From an uncultured Clostridium sp. (GTDB lineage Bacteria > Bacillota > Clostridia > Lachnospirales > Lachnospiraceae): DNA of 64,000 bases. A program made the translations under genes and the position numbers. This document shows, in pieces, positions 45,976 to 55,285 of this stretch. The notes beneath the pieces were generated by a model, which saw nothing but the letters and a program-made list of their open reading frames with translations, searched no databases and was not told where the DNA came from. Within the stretch, counting starts at the first letter, position 1. Each line of letters begins with the position of its first letter. The stretch covers positions 32,479 through 96,478 of the forward strand of contig CAMWYJ010000002.1 of assembly GCA_947178445.1 (NCBI GenBank). The letters run 5' to 3'.

Positions 45976-46118
45976 TTAGAAATTCTGACTTAAAAAGACA
46001 TACTTTGTCCGTGATTCCATCTGGATCTTATTCCTTTTCTCCTTTTCTTCTATCAGCTTAGGCTGGATAAACGGATACGGAGTACTTACAGGGTTCTCAA
46101 ATATTTTTAAATAGCCTT
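45976..46118 (-). repeat. Coding-like intergenic repeat, copy 2
   Basis: On the minus strand the frame after a TAA at about 46118 reads GYLKIFENPVSTPYPFIQ... to a stop at 45976 (about 47 codons). The core YPFIQPKLIEE matches copy 1 at 43.9 kb. The similarity seems to run past the upstream stop, so this may be a repeat rather than a gene. The 45792-46497 gap (706 bp) contains this, two promoters and a set of direct repeats. Confidence 0.45.
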
Positions 46119-46127
46119 AAGTGCATA

Positions 46128-46221
46128 TATGTTCATTTATTATGTTCTTGTTTATCGTAGGCTCTAACGGTTATAATTTTGAGCATACCTTATTCAAATA
46201 CATCATATGTTCTTATTTATC
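46128..46221. repeat. Direct repeats TATGTTCTTRTTTATC upstream of the sigma-factor operon
   Basis: TATGTTCATTTAT (46128-46140), TATGTTCTTGTTTATC (46141-46156) and TATGTTCTTATTTATC (46206-46221) are near-identical and in one orientation. They lie 280-370 bp upstream of the sigma gene and could be a multi-site operator. Confidence 0.45.
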
Positions 46222-46497
46222 TAAATCATATATTGTCCCATAAAAAGGATTTCTTTTATTTTCATTTATTCATTTAAACCCTTATAAATTCAGGATATGT
46301 ACAAAGCCAAAACCTTTGTTCTGAAAAATCGTCCCTTGAGTATCTGCGTAATTGCAACTTATAATATAATGTACAGGCAAAATGAATTTAAAATTTCCAG
46401 CTATGTAAAAATATAAAAAGTGACCAATTATGGTCTGTTCCTTCGTTATTATTATCAGAATGATCATTCAATCCAAGCAGAACAGGAGGTGAATATA

Positions 46498-47046
46498 ATG
46501 AGTATTGTCCGGAAAAGGAAGTCAGATTCTGCACTGTTGGAGGAGCTGTTTATGACCTACCGGGGAAAAATGTATGCAGTTGCATTTGCTATTCTGCACA
46601 ATGAAGCTCAGGCAGAGGATGCCGTGGGTGATGCATTTGAAAAAATGATTCCTCATCTACACAAATTTCATTCCGTAGAGAGCAATAAAACAAAGAGATT
46701 TCTTCATTGTGCAGTTAAAAGTGCTGCTATCGATATTTACCGAAAAAACAAAAGAGAACAAGGCAATATCTCCTATTGCGAACAGGAATATTTAGCGGAC
46801 TGCGACAATCCCATTGAGCACTATATAGAGACCGAGGTCAGACAAAATCAAATCAGTACTTTGAAATATATGCTGCCAGACCATTACTGGAACATGCTCT
46901 ACCTAAGATATTTTGAAAATCTATCTGTCTCGGAAATTGCCAAAAAACTGGATTTAAGTGAAGAAAATGTATATTCACGGCTACGGAGAGCCCGAAAAAA
47001 GGCAAAAGAACTATTAAACGATTATCCCGCAACAGAAAGGAGTTAA
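46498..47046 (+). CDS. ECF-type RNA polymerase sigma factor
   Basis: The 182-residue protein has sigma region 2 (FMTYRGKMYAVAFAILHNEAQAEDAVGDAFEKM) and region 4 (LYLRYFENLSVSEIAKKLDLSEENVYSRLRRAR), and no regions 1 or 3. The ATG at 46498 follows AGGAGGTGA. It heads a three-gene operon; the next gene, five bases on, encodes a likely membrane anti-sigma factor, and the third a lipoprotein. It would direct transcription in response to an outside signal. Confidence 0.9.
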   Translation: MSIVRKRKSDSALLEELFMTYRGKMYAVAFAILHNEAQAEDAVGDAFEKMIPHLHKFHSVESNKTKRFLHCAVKSAAIDIYRKNKREQGNISYCEQEYLADCDNPIEHYIETEVRQNQISTLKYMLPDHYWNMLYLRYFENLSVSEIAKKLDLSEENVYSRLRRARKKAKELLNDYPATERS

Positions 47047-47051
47047 CAAAT

Positions 47052-48158
47052 ATGAGTAAATTAATACAAATCGCAAGTAATACAGATATATCTCTTGATA
47101 CCGCACCGGACGATCATGTATTTTCAAAACGTTTTGAAGAACGTCAGCGAAATATGATCGAACAGGTAAAAAACGCCGAAGCAGCACAGCAAAAAAAGAA
47201 ATGGAAAGTCGCTGCCGCATTTATTTTACTTGTGGGAATATCGGGAACTGCAGGAGCCACCAGTCTGTTCAAGCTTGAAAATATGATAATCTCTAAAGAA
47301 GACAAGACAACCTCCAACGATAACACGAAGGACAAAACGACCTCTGGCGACAACACAGATACCCCAACCGGCACACCGGCTTCCGTTTCGCCTAAAGCAA
47401 ATCTTATTGCCCTTGCTATACCGGAAAGTGCAGAATGGAAAGCGTCTCAGGAATGGCAGACCTTTCGCCGTAAATATGAGCGCTCCTATGAATATGAAGA
47501 AGCCCTGTTAAAGGCGGATGCCGAAACCCACCAGGGGATTACTAATCATGCTTTCTCCCAATACTCTGAGGTTTATGGCATTTATACACAGGAAATGGCG
47601 GACAAACTGGAAGAAATCTGCACGAAATACAACCTGATTCCCGAAAGCGAAATATTTTTTATTTCCTCCTATGAGGAACTAATATCAAAAATGCAGCTGG
47701 ATAATTTTATAAAAGACACTTATACTGCGGATATCCGGCAATGCATTGCCTGTTCCGAAGGAAACTGGCATGCCACATTTGACCTGAAAAATGCACAGAA
47801 CGATATTTTATCTGAGCTAGCCTCAATATCAGTAAGTAAAAAGGGGGTACTGAACAGCCTTTATTTAAACATTGGTGATATATCAGACTATACAGAATGG
47901 AGCTATACCACCGAAAACAACGAAGTAGTGGATATTGTAATAAATAATCAGACATACCGATCCTATATCTTTTACAAGGGCGCGGAGGATTTTGTTGTTG
48001 TCAATCTTGATCCCATTTATACCTATTATCAGCACGAAGAAATACTGGAACAAAACAAAGACCAGTGGACCACTTACACAGAAACTGAGCTGACAAAGGA
48101 ACAGGTACAGAAAATCGCAGATGTTATCCTGTTCTCTAACATTATACAATCAGAATAG
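47052..48158 (+). CDS. Probable membrane-bound anti-sigma factor
   Basis: The 368-residue protein has a cytoplasmic N-terminus of about 50 residues, one membrane helix (about 52-70) and a large outside domain after a Thr/Asp linker. The position five bases after the sigma gene is the main evidence. The outer domain is acidic with no motif I know. The N-terminal region does not show a zinc anti-sigma (ZAS) motif. A signal-sensing role is inferred from topology and order. Confidence 0.7.
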   Translation: MSKLIQIASNTDISLDTAPDDHVFSKRFEERQRNMIEQVKNAEAAQQKKKWKVAAAFILLVGISGTAGATSLFKLENMIISKEDKTTSNDNTKDKTTSGDNTDTPTGTPASVSPKANLIALAIPESAEWKASQEWQTFRRKYERSYEYEEALLKADAETHQGITNHAFSQYSEVYGIYTQEMADKLEEICTKYNLIPESEIFFISSYEELISKMQLDNFIKDTYTADIRQCIACSEGNWHATFDLKNAQNDILSELASISVSKKGVLNSLYLNIGDISDYTEWSYTTENNEVVDIVINNQTYRSYIFYKGAEDFVVVNLDPIYTYYQHEEILEQNKDQWTTYTETELTKEQVQKIADVILFSNIIQSE

Positions 48159-48213
48159 CCCTTATGTACAATAATAACCTCTTAAAAATAAACATTCACA
48201 GAAAGGAATGGTG

Positions 48214-49404
48214 ATGACAATGAAAAAAAATTGTATATTAAGCTTTATATTGGTGGCGGCTCTTTTAACCGGATGCTCAAACACCACAGCAGAGAGCACC
48301 GGCATAAACGCAAAGGAACAATCCGGAAAGGCAATGTCTGCTGCAGTTAATAATACATCTTCCATCAACAGCCAACAAAAGAAAGACAAATTTGAAATCT
48401 CAGATGTAACAGTTAATGTAAATGCCACAATAACTCCAATCGAACAGGATTTACCTGTTATAAAAGTGACACCGCATGAATTTACATCAGCAGATTTAAA
48501 AAGATGGAAGGACACACTATTTGCAGATACCACATTGTATGAGTATTGGGGTGCCGATGCAATCGAAGCAAAATACCAATATCATAATGTAGAGTACCTG
48601 CGGGGAGAAACAGATTCCGATATGATTCCGTCCGGCAACACACATCATTTAAAATTCCGTGCAGGTCTATATGACAATTCCAATGAAGGGCTTGAATCCG
48701 TTGAGCAGACAGAACCGGATTCAAATAAACACTATATTAGTGCATATTTTTGGGGAGAGGACGGTGAAACCGCAGTTCCTTACCGCGAATGTTCAGAGGA
48801 AGAGGCCAAAAAATTGGCAGACCAGGTTATTCAGGATTTAGGCTTGGACCGGGATGGCTGGCAAATCACAGATACTTTTCAATCAAAATCTGAGGATTGC
48901 TGCTATCATGTTATCAACTGTACCCGGTATTACGAAGATGTTCCGAACCGGTCGGATTTCTTTGGGGAGCCTTCAACACTTATATACTCCTCACTGGAAA
49001 GCCTTTCCGTTATAGTTGAAAACGGAGCCGTTGCACAGATAACCCTAAATTCGCCAATGGATATTGTAGAAATGGAGCAAAAAAGTGCAGCTACACTTTC
49101 TTTTGACGAGGTATATGCACATTTTCAAAAAGAACTCTCCGCACTGGATTTAAAGCAGGAATACCTAGCTCAGGCATTCACAGACGGAGTAAATGATGCA
49201 GAATACGCTGCTGCACACATGACAATCAATATAACCAAAATAGAAGAGGGCTTATGCTGTGTAAAGGCAGAGGACAGCGACATTGAATACCGTCTGGTAC
49301 CTGCCTGGGTATTTAAAGGCAGGTATCTGGTAAACGGAGAGCTCTGGGGTGAGGATGAGAATTTTATCGTGATCAACGCATTAGACGGAAGTGTGATTCG
49401 TTAA
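48214..49404 (+). CDS. Lipoprotein of unknown function in the sigma operon
   Basis: The protein (about 396 residues) has a lipobox, LLTGC, after a short signal peptide. ATGs at 48208, 48214 and 48220 are all possible; 48214 has the best distance from AAAGGA. The mature part is acidic with two similar-length halves and no catalytic motif I recognise; it faintly recalls DUF6034-type lipoproteins. As the third gene of the operon it may be the sensor or target for the sigma/anti-sigma pair. Confidence 0.7.
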   Translation: MTMKKNCILSFILVAALLTGCSNTTAESTGINAKEQSGKAMSAAVNNTSSINSQQKKDKFEISDVTVNVNATITPIEQDLPVIKVTPHEFTSADLKRWKDTLFADTTLYEYWGADAIEAKYQYHNVEYLRGETDSDMIPSGNTHHLKFRAGLYDNSNEGLESVEQTEPDSNKHYISAYFWGEDGETAVPYRECSEEEAKKLADQVIQDLGLDRDGWQITDTFQSKSEDCCYHVINCTRYYEDVPNRSDFFGEPSTLIYSSLESLSVIVENGAVAQITLNSPMDIVEMEQKSAATLSFDEVYAHFQKELSALDLKQEYLAQAFTDGVNDAEYAAAHMTINITKIEEGLCCVKAEDSDIEYRLVPAWVFKGRYLVNGELWGEDENFIVINALDGSVIR

Positions 49405-49468
49405 TTCATGCACATTAGGATAACAAATGAAAAACTCGCTTTGTGAGCTTCTTGCGTTCACAAACAAT

Positions 49469-49516
49469 GAGGGTGTCCTTTCTATGACTTTTGAACTCAT
49501 AGAAAGGAACACCCTC
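49469..49516. terminator. Hairpin between convergent operons
   Basis: GAGGGTGTCCTTTCTATGA pairs with TCATAGAAAGGAACACCCTC (one bulge) around CTTTTGAAC. It separates the lipoprotein gene (+) from the ABC permease gene (-) and may end both transcripts, though neither side has a strong T-run. Confidence 0.7.
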
Positions 49517-49545
49517 TTATACCTTCCGTGCAAATCAGTCTTTCC

Positions 49546-51894
49546 CTATTCCTCCGCAATAAGCTTTACTGGTTCCATTTTCCGAATTTTCAAAGAACAG
49601 ATGCTCTCCGCCAGAACCGCTGCAACGGTAATTCCCAGCACGGTCAGCGCCTCAAATACAGGATTCATATACATATTTCCCTGTTTGATCCCGCAATATG
49701 ACAGGCACAGCGTCACAATGGAATCCACCAACAGATGGGCAGCGATTGTTCCGATTACTGCTCCCACGGCAATCACAGGAATATCGGCCATCATTGTAGA
49801 ACGCATCAACTGTCCGTTGGTGAAGCCCAATGCCTTATGAATTCCGTACGTTCTTCTTTCTCTTAACAGCTTAGTCTTCACCAATAACACCACTACCATA
49901 ACGATGACAAAAACTATAATACTGCCAAACACAATACAAAGCATCCTAATTCCCGAAATAACTGGATTTATGATTGTCTCTACGGTCTTCTGACCATCAA
50001 CAAACTCGATATCCGGATAAGCATCGAAATATTTTTCAATATCCTGATAGGTATAGCCCTCTTTTGTATATACAAAAAGTCCACTTGGCTCTACCCTGCC
50101 GTTCATCCGGTCTGCACCATCAAAATTCATCATGGTCTTTAATCCCATATTATTGATTTTCTGGTCGATTCCGCATACGATATATTCCTTTTGCTCCCCT
50201 TCTCCTTTTACATATACTACTTCTCCCACACCGGCTTCAAGTCTTTCGCTCATTATCGTAGACAATACAATTTCATTCTCATATTTTGGCAGCCGTCCCT
50301 CTACGATCATTTCATTCTTCAATTTATCTGGCTCGCTCCAGACGTCACAGGTCTGACTTGTCTCCTTGTCGTCATGGATAATTGTTACATTTACATTTGT
50401 AGAATATAAAACCTCTCTGATTTCGGGATACTTTTCAAGCTCTTCCCCAATCTTTTCCAAATCTGTTCCATTCGCTTCTGCTATACTTGTCTCAATTCCG
50501 GCAAGCTTCAGCAATGTGGTGGTATCCAAGGCAAAATTTTGAAGCATGCCAAGACTGACACTCATGGTAAATCCCATCACTGCAACAATCATGAAGACGG
50601 CTGCACTCTTTCCCTTTGCATACAGGATGCTTTTCAGTCCCAGTGCCGTGGTGATAGAAAAATGCGTTTTTTCCAGAGGCAATGGATTTTTACGAAAGCT
50701 GTGAGTAGCAAATCCGCCTCTTAGTGCCTGCAATACACTGATTTTTCCATAGGGTCTGCTGGCAGACAGGGAAGCTAAAAATACCATTCCAAAAACCACA
50801 AGCACCGTCAACGCTGCCGCCAGACAATCAAAGGGCTGATTCCAGGAAAGCCCGATAATACTGCTTTGTATATTTCCTATCGGCACAGTAAGAGCACCTC
50901 CTGCTACAAGCCCGATCAGAGCACCAAACAATGCCACCTGCAGCATTTCCAGAACCCCCGCCCATTTCAATTGTCTGCCTGTATAGCCGGATGCCTGTAA
51001 AATACCGATATTTTTCATATTTTCCTCCACGAACTGGCGAATACTGAATTGTACGATAATAAGAGCAATGAATACCAGCAGCAGAGAAAATACAAGGACA
51101 ATTCCCATCACAATGCTGGAAAGTATCATATCGCCTCCCCGCATTGCATCCCATGAGACTGCCGCAAGCCCCTTTTTCAAATGGTCTTCATTAAAACGTG
51201 CGGTCATGATTTCATCGAATGCAACAGCATCCTCACCCTGTTTTAATCTTACCTTGTGATATATATACTGCGGCTTCTGCACTGCAGGACTTTCATTAAG
51301 AATTTTTTCATAACACTTTTTCGAGATATAGCATTTATTCATTGTCACATTCATTGTGGTTGCAAAGATCGGGTCCTCCACAAATCCTTTTACCTTAAAT
51401 GCATATTCTATCTCGCCTAACTGAAGCAGCAATGTATCACCGGTTTGAAACCTGCGGTCTGCTTTCAGGTAATAGGGCAGTAAAATAGAATCTTCTTCTA
51501 TCTCCTTCGTCAGCTCCACCGGTATCTGCCCAATCTTTCTCTCATCCTCTATCTTTTCTAAAAGAAACGGAATGTCTTCATCCTCCTTTTCTCCTTCTTT
51601 CCGGTATCTGGCACCCGAAAAAAACAGGCACTCATTCTTCTCCAGCACTTCCACCTCATCCTGCTTTTCCAGCATTTTCATTATTTTACTATCATTTTCT
51701 TCCGGCGAAATACAGAACCAGTTTGCCCCATTTACCTCCTCGTGAATCGTGTCCAATACCTTTCCCGTGTTGGTAAGCAGGGATATACTCACATAGAGCA
51801 GCAAAACCGCAAGGGCAATCAGGAAGAGAATCACTGCAATATTTCCCTTCTTTTTCTTCATATTATGCTTTGAAATAAAATAAAGCGGATACAT
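49546..51894 (-). CDS. FtsX/MacB-type ABC transporter permease
   Basis: The 782-residue protein has an N-terminal membrane helix, a large outside domain, an FtsX domain of three helices (about residues 260-400), a second outside domain and a second FtsX domain at the C-terminus (about 660-780). This ten-helix-like layout matches permeases of the YtrF/BceB-like type for peptide export or resistance. The ATG at 51894 sits two bases after the ATPase stop and has GGGGTGG before it. It partners with the ATPase directly upstream. The substrate is unknown. Confidence 0.85.
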   Translation of the reverse strand: MYPLYFISKHNMKKKKGNIAVILFLIALAVLLLYVSISLLTNTGKVLDTIHEEVNGANWFCISPEENDSKIMKMLEKQDEVEVLEKNECLFFSGARYRKEGEKEDEDIPFLLEKIEDERKIGQIPVELTKEIEEDSILLPYYLKADRRFQTGDTLLLQLGEIEYAFKVKGFVEDPIFATTMNVTMNKCYISKKCYEKILNESPAVQKPQYIYHKVRLKQGEDAVAFDEIMTARFNEDHLKKGLAAVSWDAMRGGDMILSSIVMGIVLVFSLLLVFIALIIVQFSIRQFVEENMKNIGILQASGYTGRQLKWAGVLEMLQVALFGALIGLVAGGALTVPIGNIQSSIIGLSWNQPFDCLAAALTVLVVFGMVFLASLSASRPYGKISVLQALRGGFATHSFRKNPLPLEKTHFSITTALGLKSILYAKGKSAAVFMIVAVMGFTMSVSLGMLQNFALDTTTLLKLAGIETSIAEANGTDLEKIGEELEKYPEIREVLYSTNVNVTIIHDDKETSQTCDVWSEPDKLKNEMIVEGRLPKYENEIVLSTIMSERLEAGVGEVVYVKGEGEQKEYIVCGIDQKINNMGLKTMMNFDGADRMNGRVEPSGLFVYTKEGYTYQDIEKYFDAYPDIEFVDGQKTVETIINPVISGIRMLCIVFGSIIVFVIVMVVVLLVKTKLLRERRTYGIHKALGFTNGQLMRSTMMADIPVIAVGAVIGTIAAHLLVDSIVTLCLSYCGIKQGNMYMNPVFEALTVLGITVAAVLAESICSLKIRKMEPVKLIAEE

Positions 51895-51896
51895 CC

Positions 51897-52652
51897 CTAC
51901 CACCCCATTTCCTGCAAAAATGTGCGAAGCTTTTCATGACGTTCACTATCCCCGCTCACATAGGCTCCAAGAGACAGTTCGCCGGTAATCGTTCCATCTT
52001 TTAGATAGAGAATCCGGTTTCCCCGCCTTGCACACTTCATGTCATGGGTGACCATGACAATGGTCTGCCCGTTCTCATGGAAGCTTGTCAGTATCTTCAA
52101 AATCCGTTCTGTATTTTCGGAGTTTAATGCTCCCGTGGGCTCATCTGCAAATAATATTTCCGGCTGATTGATAATTCCCCTTACCACTGCCGCCCGCTGC
52201 TGCTCCCCACCGGATAACTGACCGGGAAATTTCGAAAAGGATGCTTCCGAAAGTCCTACCTCCAAAAGCTTTTCCTTTGCCCGCTTAGCCAGCTCTTTCC
52301 GATTTTTTGTCAGCAGCAGACCGCTTACCATAACATTATCCAAAACACTCATCGTATCGTTTAAATAGTTTTGCTGGAACACAAAACCACAATGATTCCT
52401 GCGAAAAACCGCCAGTTTATCATTGGAATAACCGGAGATTTCCTCCTCGTGGTAACGTATGCTGCCAAGTGTCGGTTGGTCCATTCCGGAAAGTGCATAG
52501 AGTAACGTACTTTTTCCCGAACCGGAGCTTCCCATCACTACAGTAAAATCCCCCTGTTCAATGGATAAATTCAAATTTTTTAATACATGCTGCTGGACAC
52601 TTCCGTTAGAAAATGTCTTGCACAAATCCTTTGCCGTTAAAATTGCTGCCAT
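51897..52652 (-). CDS. ABC transporter ATP-binding protein (MacB/LolD type)
   Basis: The 251-residue ATPase has a Walker A GSSGSGKST, Q-loop FQQN, signature LSGGEQQRAA, Walker B LFADEPTGA and the switch His in VTHD. It supplies energy to the FtsX-type permease encoded two bases downstream. The sequence is closest in shape to ATPases of peptide-exporting or antimicrobial-resistance transporters. It is transcribed away from agrC, with a MITE-like element between them. Confidence 0.92.
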   Translation of the reverse strand: MAAILTAKDLCKTFSNGSVQQHVLKNLNLSIEQGDFTVVMGSSGSGKSTLLYALSGMDQPTLGSIRYHEEEISGYSNDKLAVFRRNHCGFVFQQNYLNDTMSVLDNVMVSGLLLTKNRKELAKRAKEKLLEVGLSEASFSKFPGQLSGGEQQRAAVVRGIINQPEILFADEPTGALNSENTERILKILTSFHENGQTIVMVTHDMKCARRGNRILYLKDGTITGELSLGAYVSGDSERHEKLRTFLQEMGW

Positions 52653-52680
52653 AGCTTATTCCTCCTCAGTCTTTTCGGTT

Positions 52681-52890
52681 ATTAGGTGTTTGCGCAACTC
52701 TGTTTTCGCTAACATCCGTTGTACAATATAGACAAATCAACGCAGGCACGCTTGCGCTGCTTGTCGCTCGCAGCGGTGCTAAGCTCGAAAAAACCTCGCT
52801 AAGCACCGGCGGCTCCAAAGCACCTTGCTTATGATATTGTCTATATTGCACAACTAGGTTTTGAAAATAAGGAGTTGCGCAATCACCTAA
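52681..52890. mobile_element. MITE-like element with about 55-bp terminal inverted repeats
   Basis: The left end (ATTAGGTGTTTGCGCAACTC ... TTGTACAATATAGACAA) and right end (complement of ATTAGGTGATTGCGCAACTC ... TTGTGCAATATAGACAA) match over about 55 bp. The middle ~100 bp is GC-richer and folds into further hairpins (CGGTGCTAAGC/GCTAAGCACCG). No transposase. The same arm occurs at 19095-19172. The 52653-53111 gap contains this plus the agrC control region. Confidence 0.75.
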
Positions 52891-52973
52891 TTTCAGTTAT
52901 GCCATTTACATAAAAAAGGACATCATACCCCTTTCTTTGACATTCTTATTATAAATCACATAAACACTAAAAT

Positions 52974-53006
52974 CTTGAACTGTTTCTTGTCCGTTTCTTA
53001 ACTATT
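52974..53006 (+). promoter_or_regulatory. Candidate LytTR/AgrA direct-repeat site upstream of agrC
   Basis: On the minus strand ACAGTTCAAG and AATAGTTAAG have their AGTT cores 22 bp apart. LytTR regulators of the AgrA type bind pairs of ACAGTTAAG-like 9-mers about 21 bp apart. The site ends 39 bp upstream of the agrC -35 box. A plausible autoregulatory site, found by eye. Confidence 0.4.
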
Positions 53007-53045
53007 TCTTAAATGAAATAACCTTTTGCCCCTATAAAATTAAGG

Positions 53046-53074
53046 TTGACATTCATCCTCACCTAGTCTATTAT
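53046..53074 (+). promoter_or_regulatory. agrCA promoter
   Basis: TTGACA and TATTAT are 17 bp apart, about 35 bp before the agrC start codon. Confidence 0.7.
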
Positions 53075-53111
53075 AAAATTAATGCATGAATACTAAAAGA
53101 GGAGAATTGTT

Positions 53112-54440
53112 ATGCATCTGCTCACCATTTTATTGTTTAATTATATACCAATGTGCCTAGACTGTTATATTATTTATCGTCTATGGAAACACACTTTAAT
53201 TTATAAATTTAATTCAAAATATCAAATCATCAGTGTATTCCCAATCTTATTTATTTCTATCTTTCGTTATCATCTTGCAAAGACTAGTTTGGCAGAGAAT
53301 CCTACATTTAATATTTGTGATTCTCTACTATTATATATTGTTATTTTTTCCTGTGGCATATTTTTTCACAAGAATTTGCTTACCGCAAAGGTGTTATGGA
53401 CTGTGGTTGCTTTGCTCATTCTTGCACTAGGAGAAGTAACCGTATTTATGTTCTTGAAACTGTTAAATATCGAAACCTCCAGTATATTGCAAAACCAACA
53501 ATTGTATACAGCCGTGGCAATCACCACAAAAATCTGTGCGTTTCTGATTGTTGAATTTATTAGATGGTTAAAACCAAAAAATTTAATCCTTCCCCGTTAT
53601 GCCCATTCCGAAATGTGCGGAATTATTGGAATCAATCTTTTTTTGATTATTTTTTCTGTGCAAATATTTCAATCCGATACAAAGGCGATCAATAAGGATA
53701 CTTTACTTTCCCTTTTATTTCTCCTTTGTTTTATCATTTCAATATTAACCTTTTCTATCATTTTCAAACTGTCACGAAAAGCAGAAGAAGAACTTGAAGA
53801 AAAGTTGCTAATTCAAAAGCTTGAGATGGAAAACAAAATGAATGCTGACATGACGAATGTGGTTGAGAATCTTCGTTCTTTAAGACATGATATGAATAAT
53901 CATATCGGAGTGATGAATGGGCTGGTTCATGCAAAGCAATATGATGCTCTTGAAGAATATATTCATGAAATCTATCATGATATTTCACCTGCCAATGAAT
54001 TTATATTTACGCATAACAAAGCACTGTCTGCACTGCTTTATAACAAAATGTTAAACACCAAGCTGAAGGGCATTGAATTTGATCCTGTCATCCGCATTAC
54101 CAACTGTAATATAGCAACAAAAGATATATGCTCTTTACTCGGTAATCTTCTTGACAATGCAATAGAAGCTGCTGAAAAAGCAGAAGACCATAAATATATC
54201 GAACTGGTTATGAGCAAAAAAAATAACTGCTACATTATTCAATGCAACAATACTTTTCGAGATATACCGATTAAAATTAATGACAATTTTATTACATCAA
54301 AAAAATCAAAAGACTTTCATGGCATAGGCATCAAGAATATTAAATCAATCGTAAACAAATACAGTGGTTCATTACTGATTTCTTATACCGACTTATTCCG
54401 CGTAGAAATCATTCTACCAGTAAAACCAATAACAAACTAG
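53112..54440 (+). CDS. agrC: AgrC-type sensor histidine kinase
   Basis: The 442-residue protein has six to seven N-terminal membrane helices (to about residue 215), then a coiled linker and an HPK10-type kinase core. The phospho-acceptor region is LRHDMNNHIG (His near 259), the N-box GNLLDNAIEAAEK and the G-box GIGIKNIKSIV. This is the layout of AgrC-like receptors for cyclic autoinducing peptides. The ATG has GAGGAGA upstream. It is followed 48 bp later by its LytTR regulator. The agrD and agrB genes are 6 kb away on the other strand. Confidence 0.88.
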   Translation: MHLLTILLFNYIPMCLDCYIIYRLWKHTLIYKFNSKYQIISVFPILFISIFRYHLAKTSLAENPTFNICDSLLLYIVIFSCGIFFHKNLLTAKVLWTVVALLILALGEVTVFMFLKLLNIETSSILQNQQLYTAVAITTKICAFLIVEFIRWLKPKNLILPRYAHSEMCGIIGINLFLIIFSVQIFQSDTKAINKDTLLSLLFLLCFIISILTFSIIFKLSRKAEEELEEKLLIQKLEMENKMNADMTNVVENLRSLRHDMNNHIGVMNGLVHAKQYDALEEYIHEIYHDISPANEFIFTHNKALSALLYNKMLNTKLKGIEFDPVIRITNCNIATKDICSLLGNLLDNAIEAAEKAEDHKYIELVMSKKNNCYIIQCNNTFRDIPIKINDNFITSKKSKDFHGIGIKNIKSIVNKYSGSLLISYTDLFRVEIILPVKPITN

Positions 54441-54488
54441 TAATAAATTCTGACAAAATAATAAATATAGAAAACAAAGGAGCACGCT

Positions 54489-55196
54489 ATGGAATACCAT
54501 ATTGGAATCTGCGATGATGAGGCCTTACAGTTAAAGGTCAATCATATTTATATCAAAGAAATTGCTTCCCGCAATCAGATTCAGATTACATCAAGAGGTT
54601 TCTGTAATTCAAAACAATTATTTTCCTATTTACAGAACCATACATTGGACATCTTATTTTTAGATATTGATTTAGGGGACGAGTCAGGTATTGATATTGC
54701 CAGTCAGATTGCTGTCAATTATCCTGATTTAATTATTATTTTTCTCACCGGGCATCGAGAATTTACAAGTGAAGCCTTTGATGTAGACGCCCTTGGCTAT
54801 GTGGTCAAACCAATTAATGAACAAAAACTGGAACGGACATTAAAGAAAGCCTTTACACAGGTATATGGTATAAAAAACAGACAGTCCTCCGCCAGCCTCA
54901 TCATTACAGAAGAAAATATCAAAAAGAAAATTAACCAATCCGATATTCTATACATTGAACGGGTTGGCACCAAAAGTATCATTCATACCCGAAATCGGAT
55001 TTATCAGGTATATGAACCTTTAACCTCCCTTTGTAGCAGACTGGATAGTCATTTTATCCGTATCAATCAAAGTGAAGTTGTCAATCGTTCCGAAATTGAA
55101 ACCCTCAAAGGGAACACTGTCTTTCTTCGTGACCAGCGCCAGCTCAGTATTGGCCGAACGTATAAAAAACAGGTTGTTTCTGAACTACTATCATAA
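54489..55196 (+). CDS. agrA: LytTR response regulator (AgrA type)
   Basis: The 235-residue protein has a receiver (residues 1-120) with D9/D10 and phospho-acceptor D59 in LFLDIDLGD and the conserved Lys in GYVVKP, then a LytTR DNA-binding domain (about 135-232) with FIRINQSEVVN. AgrA proteins activate agr operons and their outputs through ACAGTTAAG-type direct repeats. It is the second gene of the agrCA operon and ends at a hairpin before the convergent peptide genes. Confidence 0.9.
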   Translation: MEYHIGICDDEALQLKVNHIYIKEIASRNQIQITSRGFCNSKQLFSYLQNHTLDILFLDIDLGDESGIDIASQIAVNYPDLIIIFLTGHREFTSEAFDVDALGYVVKPINEQKLERTLKKAFTQVYGIKNRQSSASLIITEENIKKKINQSDILYIERVGTKSIIHTRNRIYQVYEPLTSLCSRLDSHFIRINQSEVVNRSEIETLKGNTVFLRDQRQLSIGRTYKKQVVSELLS

Positions 55197-55203
55197 TTAC
55201 AAC

Positions 55204-55253
55204 TATGGGGTGTTGCATCAGGTTCATTTTCCCCTGCCATACAACACCCCCAT
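55204..55253. terminator. Hairpin between agrA and the peptide genes
   Basis: TATGGGGTGTTG pairs with CAACACCCCCATA (one bulge) around an inner CAGG/CCTG stem. It separates the convergent transcripts; neither side has a strong T-run. Confidence 0.6.
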
Positions 55254-55285
55254 AAGCTTGTTATTCACTTAATTAAAACAACAAA

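Noticed and set aside
49546..52652. ABC transporter pair as part of the agr cassette
   Set aside because: It is transcribed away from agrC, separated by a MITE-like element, and uses a split ATPase/permease design unlike the two fusions in the cassette.
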